Shown: positions 13,041 through 24,200 of the stretch, one piece after another
Position numbering within the stretch: position 1 is the stretch's first letter
Layout of the letters: the number at the start of each line of letters is the position of its first letter
NCBI GenBank assembly: GCA_029959085.1
Contig: JARWIR010000035.1
Coordinates: 1,951,501-2,015,500, forward strand
Origin: Nemophila menziesii
Taxonomy: Eukaryota; Streptophyta; Magnoliopsida; Boraginales; Hydrophyllaceae
DNA: 64,000 nucleotides
Direction of reading: 5' to 3'
Made by a program: the position numbers and the translations under genes
The notes under the pieces: generated by a model
What the model was told of the DNA's origin: nothing
Seen by the model: only the letters and a program-made list of their open reading frames with translations
Database searches by the model: none

Positions 13041-15980
13041 CACTTAACTTTGACTCTAAACACTCAACTTTGACTCTAAACACTCAACTTTGACCATAAA
13101 CACTTAACTTTGACTCTAAACACTCATCTTTGACTCTAAACACTCAACTTTGACCATAAACACTTAACTTTGACCATAAACACTTAACTTTGACTCAAAA
13201 CACTCAACTTTGACTCTAAACACTCAACTTTGACTCTAAACACATAACTTTGACCATAAACACTCAACTTTGACCATAAATACTTAACTTTGACCATAAA
13301 CACTCAACTTTGACTCTAAACACTCAACTTTGACTCTAAACACTCAACTTTGACCATAAACACTTAACTTTGACTCTAAACACTCAACTTTGACTCTAAA
13401 CACTCAACTTTGACTCTAAACACTTAACTTTGACCATAAACACTCAACTTTGACCATAAACACTTAACTTTGACCATAAACACTCAACTTTGACCATAAA
13501 CACTTAACTTTGACTCTAAACACTCAACTTTGACTCTAAACACTCAACTTTGACCATAAACACTTAACTTTGACTATAAACACTCAACTTTGACTCTAAA
13601 CACTCAACTTTGACCATAAACACTTAACTTTGACTCTAAACACTCAACTTTGACTCTAAACACTCAACTTTGACTCTAAACACTCAACTTTGACTCTAAA
13701 CACTCAACTTTAACCATAAATACTTAACTTTGACCATAAACACTTAACTTTAAATTTGAACACTCAACTTTGACTCTAAACACTCAACTTTAACTCTAAA
13801 CACTTAACTTTGACCATAAACACTCAACTTTGACCATAAACACTTAACTTTGACCATAAACACTTAACTTTGACTCTAAACACTCAACTTTGACTCTAAA
13901 CAATCAACTTTGACCATAAACACTTAACTTTGACTCTAAACACTCAACTTTGACTCTAAACACTCAACTTGGACTCTAAACACTTAACTTTGACCATAAA
14001 CACTCAACTTTGACCATAAACACTTAACTTTGACCATAAACACTCAACTTTGACCATAAACTCTTAACTTTGACCATAAACACTTAACTTTGACTCTAAA
14101 CACTCAACTTTGACTCTAAACACTCAACTTTGACCATAAACACTTAACTTTGACTCTAAACACTCAACTTTGACTCTAAACACTCAACTTTGACCATAAA
14201 CACTTAACTTTGATTCTAAAAACTCAACTTTCACTCTAAACACTCAACGTTGACTCTAAACACTTAACTTTGACTCTTTACACTCAACTTTGACCATAAA
14301 CACTTAACTTTGACCATAAACACTTAACTTTGACTCTAAACACTCAACTTTGATTCTAAACACTCAACTTTCACTCTAAACACTTAACTTTTACCATAAA
14401 CACTCAACTTTGACCATAAACACTTAACTTTGACCATAAACACTTAACTTTGACTCTAAACACTCAACTTTGACCATAAACACTTAACTTTGACTCTAAA
14501 CACTCAACTTTGACTTTAAACACTCAGCTTTGACTCTAAACACTTAACTTTGACCATAAACACTCAACTTTGACCATAAACACTTAACTTTGACCATAAA
14601 CACTTAACTTTGACTCTAAACACTCAACTTTGACTCTAAACACTCAACTTTGACCATAAACACTTAACTTTGACTATAAACACTCAACTTTGACTCTAAA
14701 CACTCAACTTTGACCATAAACACTTAACTTTGACTCTAAACACTCAACTTTGACTCTAAACACTCAACTTTGACTCTAAACACTCAACTTTGACTCTAAA
14801 CACTCAACTTTGACCATAAATACTTAACTTTGACCATAAACACTTAACTTTAAATCTGAACACTCAACTTTGACTCTAAACACTCAACTTTAACTCTAAA
14901 CACTTAACTTTGACCATAAACACTCAACTTTGACCATAAACACTTAACTTTGACCATAAACACTTAACTTTGACTCTAAACAATCAACTTTGACCATAAA
15001 CACTTAACTTTGACTCTAAACACTCAACTTTGACTCTAAACACTCAACTTTGACTCTAAACACTTAACTTTGACCATAAACACTCAACTTTGACCATAAA
15101 CACTTAACTTTGACCATAAACACTCAACTTTGACCATAAACTCTTAACTTTGACCATAAACACTTAACTTTGACTCTAAACACTCAACTTTGACTCTAAA
15201 CACTCAACTTTGACCATAAACACTTAACTTTGACTCTAAACACTCTACTTTGACTCTAAACACTCAACTTTGACCATAAACACTTAACTTTGATTCTAAA
15301 AACTCAACTTTGACTCTAAACACTCAACGTTGACTCTAAACACTTAACTTTGACTCTTTACACTCAACTTTGACCATAAACACTTAACTTTGACCATATA
15401 CACTTAACTTTGACTTTAAACACTCAACTTTGACTCTAAACACTCAACTTTGACTCTAAACACTTAACTTTTACCATAAACACTCAACTTTGACCATAAA
15501 CACTTAACTTTGACCATAAACACTTAACTTTGACTCTAAACACTCAACTTTGACCATAAACACTTAACTTTGACTCTAAACACTCAACTTTGACTTTGAA
15601 CACTCAGCTTTGACTCTAAACACTTAACTTTGACCATAAACACTCAACTTTGACCATAAACACTTAACTTTGACCATAAACACTTAACTTTGACTCTAAA
15701 CACTCATCTTTGACTCTAAACACTCAACTTTAACCATAAACACTTAACTTTGACTCTAAACGCTTAACTTTGACTCTAAACACTCAACTTTGACCATAAA
15801 GACTTAATTTTGACTCTAAACACTCAACTTTGACTCTAAACACTCAACTTTGACCATAAACACTTAACTTTGACCATAAACACTTAACTTTGACTCTAAA
15901 CACTCAACTTTGACTCTAAACACTCAACTTTGACTCTAAACACTTAACTTTGACCATAAACACTCAACTTTGACCATAAA
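13041..15980. repeat. 20-bp minisatellite, 147 units in perfect phase
   Basis: Units alternate mainly between 'cactcaactttgactctaaa' and 'cacttaactttgaccataaa'. The unit starts stay on the same 20-base grid from 13041 to 15980: 2,940 bases, 147 units, with no indel that is not a whole unit. Nearly every unit contains TTGAC followed by C or T, the core of the plant W-box bound by WRKY factors. The array starts 64 bp after the transposase stop codon and ends about 90 bp before the internal motif block. Private variants recur about 54 units apart, showing a higher-order duplication. No coding potential. Confidence 0.98.
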
Positions 15981-16069
15981 CACCCCCAAATTAAGAATAT
16001 GTAAAGGAACAAAAAAAAATGCAAGAAAGGGTAAGCTTCTTAAACCATTTAAAAAATAAATAAAAAAAT

Positions 16070-16405
16070 TTGCGACGACATTCAATGGAATAGCGACGAC
16101 ATTCAACCTTTGAATGTTGTCGCTAATTATTCGCGACGACATTCAACCTTTGAATGTTGTCGCTAATTATTCGCGACGACATTCAAAGGGTTTGTCGTCG
16201 CTAAAAAATAATTAAAATTCGATTGGTCATCGAGGGCGGTCAACTTTCCCGCCCACGATAATTAGCGACGACAAACCAAAAATTCGCGACACTGTGTCGT
16301 CGCTAACCCAAGACACGCAAGGGGCGTGTGTACGTGGGGCGACACGTGGCCCAAATTCGCGACAAAATCCCAAGATTAGTGACGACCCGTGTCGTCGCTA
16401 ATCTT
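16070..16405. promoter_or_regulatory. Internal block of the CACTA end motif, upstream of the second gene
   Basis: The same GCGACGAC/GTCGTCGC motifs seen at the element ends occur here, far from either end. Two exact 40-bp direct repeats (16093-16132 and 16133-16172) and a partial third each form a near-perfect inverted pair: GCGACGACATTCAA against TTGAATGTTGTCGC. More motifs follow at 16264-16400, up to 10 bp before a TATA box. By analogy with En/Spm, TnpA binding here could control the second promoter. An internal copy of a former element end is the alternative. Confidence 0.8.
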
Positions 16406-16410
16406 TTTTT

Positions 16411-16420
16411 CTATAAAACC
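16411..16420 (+). promoter_or_regulatory. TATA box of the TnpA-like gene
   Basis: CTATAAAACC follows directly after the last GTCGTCGCTAA motif and a T run. About 30 bp downstream begins an A/C-rich stretch (16440-16531) typical of a plant leader, which ends at the donor 'caacgtcaag|gtaatg'. Confidence 0.65.
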
Positions 16421-16531
16421 CTAACCGAGCTCATTTCTGCCATACACAAACACCCAAAACACTCCCAAAAGCTCCATTTCCGCCATAGCCAAGCTATTCC
16501 GAGGAGAAACAACACCAAATCCAACGTCAAG

Positions 16532-17458
16532 GTAATGATTCTAGTCCAAATACACATTCTAATCTTTACTTTTTTGATTTTTTTTTTATTTCTAATATTT
16601 TGTCTTGTGTTTTTTTGAATGATTCCTTCTTCTTGGCATGGATTCATGGACGAAATCTACACCATTTCTACGTAACAGGTTCCAATTTCCGGATCAAACT
16701 TGTAATTTTTTTATTTTTTATTTTTTTTTCTTGTAAAAATTCATGAATGTTTTTAGTTGTTTGATGAAATCCGAGAATTATGTGTATGTTTGTGGGTTGT
16801 TTGGTAATTTTTTGGTGTTAAATAACAACATGTAATTGGAATTTGATAAAAATTAGGGTTTTGGTATGATGTTTGTAATTTTAATGTAATAGTTGGTGTG
16901 TTATTGATCTTTGATTGTGGTTTAAGATATACAGACCTATTTGCAATATGTTTGATTTGTATGTTTAAGGACTAAAATGCAGTTTTGTATGTTTAAGGAC
17001 TAAAATGCAATTTTATAAAAAAAAGGACTAAAATGCAATTTTATAAAAAATAGGACTTAATTGAAAATTTTAGAAAGATAGATGACTAAAATGAATTTTT
17101 TAGAAAGATAGAGGACTAAAATGCAATTTTCAAAAAAAATAGGACTTAATTTCAAATTTTAAAAAAAAGGGACAAAAATGCATTTTTTAGAAAATTAGGA
17201 ATTATTCGCATTGTTTAAAAAATTTGGATAAAAATGGAAATTTAAAAAATATATGGACTTATTTGCAAATTTTTAAAAAACTAGGACTTATTTGCAAATT
17301 TTAAAAAATTTAGACTTATTTGCAAATTTTAAAAAATATAGGACTTATTTGCAAATTTTAAAAAAATAGGACTTAATTGCAAATTTTAAAAAAAAGGAAC
17401 AAAAATGCAATTTTTAAGAAAAATTTGGACTTATTTACAATTTTGTGAAATTTTATAG
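16532..17458 (+). repeat. Leader intron of the TnpA-like gene with degenerate 25-30-bp tandem repeats
   Basis: The inferred intron runs from the donor at 16532 to 'gaaattttatag' at 17458, just before the ATG. From about 16965 to 17450 it is a tandem array of units like 'aggactaaaatgcaatttta' and 'aggacttatttgcaaatttt', around 17 copies of variable length, much less regular than the 20-bp minisatellite. A GC-richer island at 16620-16710 starts with an ATG and holds a short open frame; it may be an alternative exon. Confidence 0.6.
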
Positions 17459-19095
17459 ATGGCTGCTGTCATGGGTAGGAGTCATGGTGGAGACGGGAGG
17501 GGTAACGATCCCCCGAGGGGTCCCCCGTTCGAATGCTGATTGTGCCCAACCATCAGGTAATAAAAAATTCAATTAATGTTAATTTAATAATTAAGAAAAT
17601 ATATAATTAATAATTTCTTTTTTTTTTAAACAGGGGAACGTTAAAGAAGGAGACCAAAAGCTGCCACATCAATCCGGACGGCTCAGGAGACCCTGAAGAG
17701 AGTCGGCTGGCCCATTCCAGTTGACTTTTCTGTCATAGACGGCACCTGGAACTTCGTGGGCGAGTATAGCAAACACGTGGTAGGTGGCTGGTAATGCTGT
17801 TCGAGAGGCTGTTCCCCCGTGCTACAAACAATGGTCAGATGTTCCCGACCATAACAAAGGGGTAATTTTGCAGCGACTTCATCAATTTTTTGATTTGGAG
17901 GAGTGGAGGAGGCGAGGCGATTGGGAAGAGATCACTAAGAGATTGAATACGATGACATCTGGAGCCTACAGGCGATACAAGTCGGATTTGAAGAACGATT
18001 ATTACTACACGGGTGAAAATCCACCAGATGTTGACCCGGTGGTTTGGGAGGAGACGAAGAATATGTTTGATGACTTGGCGAAACAGGTAGAAAAAAATAA
18101 TTTATTAATTATTTTATACATTTTTTTTAATTAATTTTATAACTACTTCTTTTTTATTTGTAACAGAGTCAGGCTGATATAAACAAGAAGAATCGAGAGC
18201 AGCAGACGGTTCCGAGCAAGGCGGGGTCAAGGAATTGGTCACAGACCCGGGAGGTGATTATTGAGGTATAAGTTTTAAAAACTAAAATATAATTTAGTAT
18301 TTTATTTAATTTAATTGTTAACTAATTAAATTTTTTTATTGTATACTATCCAGGGGAAGCTGAAGACGGTGACGAAAGAGCCGTTGACTTTTACAGATGA
18401 CGAGACCCAGGAGGAGATGGAGCTTCCTCCTTTAAGCGGCTATTTCGACCACCTCTCTTATGATGCTGCTAAAGATAGCTGGCGTGACCAGCGTTTGGAG
18501 AAAGCTAGTGTAAGTTTTTTTTTAAATTGATTTAAATTAATTTATTATTTTAAATTTATTTTTTATTAATCTAATTTATTTTTAAATTGAAATCTAATTA
18601 CAGGGTGTTCTTCGGGAGAAGATGAAGAAGAAGGTTGTGCAGGCCGTAGCGGAGGGTACTGAAGTTAGCATCCAGGAGCAGATGGATGCCATGCTCGAGA
18701 CAATCATGGAGGTCCTACACCCACCCAAGACTAAATACTGGGTGTCTACCATTGGTCCGGTCCGGAAACGATCCAGGACTCCTACACAGCCGGACAGGGA
18801 GAACGAGGAGCTGCTTAAGGCGGTTCTGGATGGGATGAACGAGCTTTGCGTGGCTCAAAATCTTCCACCTATACCGGATCCATCCTCCGCATCACCCGGG
18901 CCCACAGCTTCTTCTAGTCGGCCGAGTCAACCCCCGATCATGGCAGACACTCTCTTCGAGGCATTAAACGGGATGAGAATCGCCCATGGAATGCAGCCGA
19001 TAAGAAAACCCGGGCTCACTAGGGATGAGAGACGAGATGAAGATAGAGAAGATGAGGAGAGAGGAGAAGATGAAGAAGATCATGGTGACGATTGA
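17459..19095 (+). pseudogene. TnpA-like protein (plant transposase Ptta/En/Spm family), 5' exons broken
   Basis: This is the second gene of the CACTA element; proteins of this family bind DNA at the element ends. Inferred exons are 17459-17556, 17634-18086, 18167-18265, 18354-18509 and 18604-19095, all with GT-AG borders. The last three exons and the end of exon 2 join in one open frame. The Ptta core lies at 17784-18086, with words CYKQWSDVP, RRRGDWEEI, SGAYRRYKSDLK and DPVVWEE. The C-terminus is strongly acidic (Glu/Asp/Arg-rich, 19020-19092), ending at TGA 19093. Breaks: an in-frame TGA at 17537, loss of frame at the start of exon 2, and a one-base shift near 17783-17786 where EYSKHV gives way to another frame that continues AGNAVREA. 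The ATG at 17459 follows the acceptor directly. Confidence 0.9.
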
Positions 19096-19434
19096 GATTT
19101 TTATTTATTTATTTGGTTGGTTTGGTTTGTAATTTTAAGACTTTTACGTCTATTTCGTATGTTTGACTTGCTTTTTGACTTTGACTACGTTTGACTTTAT
19201 TTCACATTTAGTATATGAATCGAATTATCGTATTCAATATGTATTTTTGGATTTTTATTTATTTATATTTTTGCATTATATTTAAAATCAAAATAATAAT
19301 AAAGACTACAATTTAAATAATAAAAAATAAAATTTAAATAATAAACAATAAAATTTAATTAAAAATTAAAATTAAAATTATATAAAAAATTAAAAATAAT
19401 GAATGATTTTCGACCAAAAAAAATGAAAAACATA
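19096..19434. other. 3' non-coding part of the TnpA-like gene
   Basis: This is AT-rich sequence after the stop codon, including short TTTGACT words and runs of 'aataaaatttaaataataaa' at 19300-19390. No gene is seen; it probably includes the 3'UTR and polyadenylation region. Confidence 0.6.
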
Positions 19435-19758
19435 TTAGCGACGAGAAATTTGTCGCTAATATGTTGTCGTTAAAGAATAAAAAAAAAGAAAATTCAATTA
19501 ATAAATTTTTGATTAAAAATAAAGAGAAACTAATTAATAGATTAGCGACGGCAGGTCGTCGCTATCTGTAAGTTTTGCGACGCCCTGTCCCCGTGGTTAA
19601 AACTCTGAGTAATTAGGGACGAAATCACAATTATTCGTCGCTAATCTCAAATTAGCGACGCCAGGATAGCGACGCCAGTTTAGCGACGAAATTTCGTCGC
19701 TAAACGTAAATAGCTACGATTTTTCCCGGATTAGCGACGACCCGTGTCGTCGCGAAAT
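19435..19758. promoter_or_regulatory. Right sub-terminal motif array
   Basis: About a dozen copies of TTAGCGACG(A/C)C and GTCGTCGCTAA in both orientations run up to the right terminal repeat, matching the left array. They are presumed binding sites for the element-encoded TnpA-like protein. Confidence 0.85.
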
Positions 19759-19761
19759 TAG

Positions 19762-19776
19762 GCGAATCCAGTAGTG
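19762..19776 (-). repeat. CACTA right terminal inverted repeat
   Basis: Read backward from 19776 this is CACTACTGGATTCGC, fourteen of fifteen bases identical to the left end. It is followed by the AAT target duplication at 19777-19779. Confidence 0.95.
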
Positions 19777-19837
19777 AATCATTTTTTAAATAGAAATAAA
19801 TAAAAATAAATAAAAATATTCAAGTAAATTTTTATTA

Positions 19838-21230
19838 GAGTAAATACACTGTTCACCCCCTGAACTTTGGCCCGATTGACAGACTGCCCCCCAAAGTTTA
19901 AAATGCGACTAGTTGCCCCCTAAACTTTAACTTCGTGACTCGATGCCCCTTGTGACCATTTTCCGTCAATTTTTTCCATTAACTCGCAGCATGGGTGCCA
20001 CGCTCCGTTAACTCGTGACTCGTTGCCCCCTGAACTTTAACTTCGTTACTCGTTGCCCCCTGAACTTTTTTTTCAGAATTATTTTGACTCGTTGCCCCCT
20101 GAATTTTTTTTCAAAAATAATTATTTAAAAAATCATTTTACCAGGGGCAAATTTGGTATTTCAAAACTTCTTCTCCATGATCTTCTTCTCCAAAGCTTCT
20201 TCTCCATGATTAAAGCTTCAAAGCTTCAAAGCTTTAAATCTTCAAATCTCTAAATCTTCAAATCTTTAAATCTTTAAATCTTCGAATCTTCAAATCTTTA
20301 AATCTTCAAATCTTCAAACCTTAGATCACCACTACGAGCTTCTAAATTACGCTATAATTAATACAAAAATCCAGTCTCATCTTCTTCCTTTCTCCTTGTC
20401 AGTCTTCCTGGCGCACGTTAGCAACAGCTACCCCATTTTCTTTGCTTCGTGATCTCTCAGATTCATTGTCGCCAGGTACGGTTTTGTAACAATACCCAAC
20501 ATCGAAAGTTTTCCATTTTCTCACTTAGATCTGTAATTTTTCTACTTTTCTTCTTTAATTTTTGTATATTTTTCTTGAATATATCATTCATTTAATTGAA
20601 AATCAATACAGAAAGAATAGATTAAAAATTTGATACAATCGTGACTTTTTTTTGGGTCTCCCATTGGTTTTACAAAAATTGATATAATGAAACATAACAT
20701 GTTCACGTTTAGGTTGACAATATCAAGAATAAATACCAACTGTACAATGTATTGTAGCAAAAACCTTGACTCGAATTACAAAAGTAAAACGAAAAGATCT
20801 TGCATTTTGAATATTGGATGTCAAGTTTAATGAATATTGGAAGAAGAATTTAAAGAAAGAAGGGTATGAAATTAATGAAGAGTTTATTTATGAAGATTTT
20901 TTTAATCAAACTTTCTTCACTAAAGAAGAAGAAGTGTAAAATACCCAAAATACCCATCTTTAAAAAAAGGATATAATTAACAATTTTTAAAAAAAAATGA
21001 GGGGGCAACTAGTCACGAAATTAAAACTTTAGGGGGCAAAAAGTAGGGGGCAACTAGTCCACGCGCGCGTGATGCACGCTGCGACTTAACAGAAAATTTG
21101 GACAGAAAACAGCAAAAAGGACTAACGAGTCATGAAATTAAAGTTTAGGAGGCAACTAGTCGCATTTTAAACTTTGGGGGGCAGTCTGTCAATCGGGCCA
21201 AAGTTCAGGGGGTAAACAGTGTATTTACTC
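19838..21230. mobile_element. Non-autonomous Mutator-like element, 1,393 bp
   Basis: The ends are long inverted repeats: 19838-19942 pairs with 21230-21126 over 105 bp with four mismatches, starting GAGTAAATACACTGTT, and more weakly beyond. The flanks 'tttttatta' and 'tttttttta' form a 9-bp target duplication with one mismatch, the size typical of Mutator. No transposase frame is present. The interior (20160-21000) has a different character from the ends, with repeated 'aagcttcaaagcttcaaa' and 'aaatcttcaaatc' words at 20160-20330 and a GC-richer piece at 20380-20480. The paralogous copy lacks the element at about 30,746-30,754. Confidence 0.88.
20380..20478 (+). other. Possible captured gene fragment inside the Mutator-like element
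   Basis: A GC-richer, pyrimidine-rich segment ('ccttgtcagtcttcctggcg' and onward) ends at 'gattcattgtcgccag' followed by GTACGG, like a plant 5'UTR exon with a splice donor. Mutator-like elements often carry such pieces (Pack-MULEs). There is no protein match and the origin is unknown. Confidence 0.35.
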
Positions 21231-24200
21231 TTTTTTTTAATCATGTAAGAATATAATTCTACATTTCAACAAAACAATCATGAGATCATAATTAGATAAA
21301 CTTTAACATGTAATTGCTTAATATGTGTACATATTAAAATTTCATCTATTTAAAAAATGGTGAACATCTATTAATACAATGATTGATGTGATTGTAGTGG
21401 TTGTGATAATGGTGGTCAAGTATAAGAAAAATGATTGAATCGTGGTTGGTAGAGAAGTAATGAATTGACTAATTTTGATCTTGAGTGAATATTGTGATTT
21501 AAATTAAATAGTTTTATATTGTATATAAATAGGAAAGAAGTGTACATATATTAACCTATTTATTGGTATATATAAATATTAAATATAAGAATATTATTTT
21601 TAATAATAAACGGAAAAAATAAACGGAAAAAAAAATAAAAAAAACTAGAAATAGGAATCAGATCCGAAGTCGAAAATTCAAAATTTTCTAAAAGTAATTT
21701 CTATTCCGTTTCAAAAAAAATCGAAAAATCCAGAATTGAAAAATTCAAAATTCAGAAGGTAAAAAGGTATTTCCGAATTAGATTTTCTAGACCAATATCG
21801 GTCTGAATCGGAAAATTCCCCTCCAATTTCTACCCTAGAAAACGTTATAGTAATATCGACCGGTGTGAAGAAATAGAGGTTTCAACTACTTAAATTTGAA
21901 CGGAATTAGTAAGAATGGTGAAAAAGTTAATAGAGAAAGATTGTGTGAAATTTTTCATTTATCAAGACAAAATTTTGTTGTTTGGTTAGCCTATTGGGAT
22001 AGAATAAAAAATGTTCCCATTCAAGAATGTTATGGAGAAATTGTTGCAGTATAATGTGATGAGTAAGGTGTCTTTAATTTGTATTGGTTGGATACATGAG
22101 ATTGTTGATTATTAGGGGAAAGTGCATAAGATGGGTTAAAATATAATTGTGAAACAACTAGATTCACTTACTTTTTTATATAGTTTGGAAATAAAAGAAT
22201 GCAAGATTTCATAAAGGATAAGTATATAATGTGGATGCCTTCTTTCCATAAACAGACAATTAATTCATATCAACTGAAGGAGAATTTTTTTTATGTAAGA
22301 TCTGCAATAAATGAAGCTTTTAGTAAAAATTGGGGTTTATGTGGAGTTTTTAAAAGAGGGGGTGGGGGGGGTTAAAGTAGCGATTATGGAAAAACTTTTA
22401 CCTTTCAAATGTTAACAAAAAATTTGTGCACTTATTTGACGTGCAATATTATCTTCACCCAACGCCGAATCTATAAGGGGGGGGGGGTGGTGATGTATCC
22501 TTCAAGCAAGGGTGCGGCTTGGTATCGAAAACAATACTTCACGAGTTCCGCAACTGAAAGTCGGTATTTATTTTTGTGTTAAATTAATGTTTTTTTTCTA
22601 GTGTAGACCACGTAACGCGTTCGAGAAGAGTGGTCAATTACGGAGGATGGAATTTCAACAATCAAGATTATGTTCTACAACATTATTTTTATCTTTAGAA
22701 GGTTTTATTTTTCTCATTATAGTTACCGGAGGATTCCCAAATTTACTCTCCATTTAAGTTGATAAGATAAATAATCTCATCCCATTATGTTCATTTTTAA
22801 ATAAGTTTGAATTTTATTTTTTTACGGGTCAAATGTAGCGACATTGTTCAAACTAAATTCTTTCATATTTCAATTTTTTTGCCAAGAGTTTTCCAATCTC
22901 GACTATTAATTGAAGTTGTTAAATGGTCCTTAAAGTTTCACCGTAGGTGCAAAACCTACACATTGTAAAATTTATTGAAACTAGCTAGTTAATACAATAC
23001 ATTACATAAAGGATTACAAGAACTATCAATGAATTTGAAAATATTTTGAATCGCATAATTAAACCAAAAAAAAGAACTACAGAGAATTTGTACATACGGG
23101 GATGTCCGATTTATTATTGTTTTATACTCTTAGTTGATTTTATAATTGGGTTTAATTGGTTTACATTCATGTTTCGGCCCAAGTTTAGAGATAAAGATGA
23201 CCAATTTCACTTGAGCAAACAACAAGGTCAAAAAGAAGGAAAATTCTTCCATCCATGATTCTACACCAATTATATTCATACACATACCCATGTTTTACAC
23301 TTACCAAAATAACTTGTGTTTTATTATAATAATCAATGGTTACGATATAAATATTGGAGTCTTACCCCAAAAAGAAGGGTCCAAAAAATGACTAAAACAA
23401 GCCTAGAATTAGTCCTCCATAATAAAAAAAAACCTTCTTTTCCATACAAGCTCTTCTTTACACCATAACTTTAACCTTCCTTCCATGATAGCTATAACCA
23501 AATTCTCACCACAACCTTTAAAGAGAATAACACTAATTTCAATATATTAGATGGTCACAGTCTTCTTTCCACCATGGTAGTTATAGCTGAGGAAGATGAA
23601 ATGAAAATGAAGAAAAAAACGGAAATCGACTTCAATTTGCAATAGGTAAATTCATTAGATTTTTTTATGTTTGATATAATTTATTCATTTTATTTATTTT
23701 ACATTGTGATCAATTTTCTTTCCAAATAAAAATAAAAAAGAAAAGTATGTTAATTGGTTCTATTAAATTTGTGTATTGAGATTATGAATATTAAAATTTG
23801 ATGATATTTATAAAACTAAGATCTGTATTATACAAACTTATCTATCTTTTGATTATTAATTTATTTTATGTATATTAAAATAAGAAAATTGATTGATGGT
23901 CATGTAATTTTATCATTTATATAATGTGCTTTGAATCAGGTAAATATAGTAACATAAATATCAAAATTTAAAATATGTTAGAACATATTTACAATAAATC
24001 TATTATGAATTAATAAGATCTTACCTTTAAATCCATTTATAGTTTATTTCCATTTTCTCTCAAATATCTGATGTGATTATTTTTTACTTGGGGACATATG
24101 AACAATTATGTAAAAAAATTGATTGATAGTCTTGTAGAAGGTAAACTCCGTCAATAATTAAAAACATCAGGTAGGGATGGTTAAGAAGATGGTTAGTTTA

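Larger units (their letters stand above)
8307..19776 (+). mobile_element. CACTA (En/Spm) DNA transposon, 11,470 bp
   Basis: The element begins CACTACTGGATTTGC at 8307 and ends with the inverted form, reading CACTACTGGATTCGC from 19776 backward. The 3-bp direct repeat AAT lies on both sides (8304-8306 and 19777-19779), the target duplication size known for CACTA elements. Both ends carry arrays of the motif GCGACGAC/GTCGTCGC. Inside are a TNP2-type transposase gene, a long minisatellite, an internal block of the end motif and a Ptta/En-Spm TnpA-like gene, all on the plus strand. Both genes carry stops or frame shifts, so this copy cannot move on its own products, but its ends look intact enough to be mobilised in trans. 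The paralogous DNA at about 30,711-30,713 shows the unoccupied target site. Confidence 0.97.

Noticed and set aside
13041..15980. CRISPR-like appearance (regular repeats)
   Set aside because: There are no unique spacers; units are contiguous 20-bp tandem copies, and the context is a plant transposon.
16328..16618. 96-codon plus frame near the internal motif block
   Set aside because: It runs through the motif block, the TATA box and the leader; no family resemblance, and it ends in low-complexity sequence.
22356..22490. Two G runs as possible G-quadruplexes
   Set aside because: Each is a single run, not four spaced G tracts; the paralogue lacks them, so simple slippage is enough.
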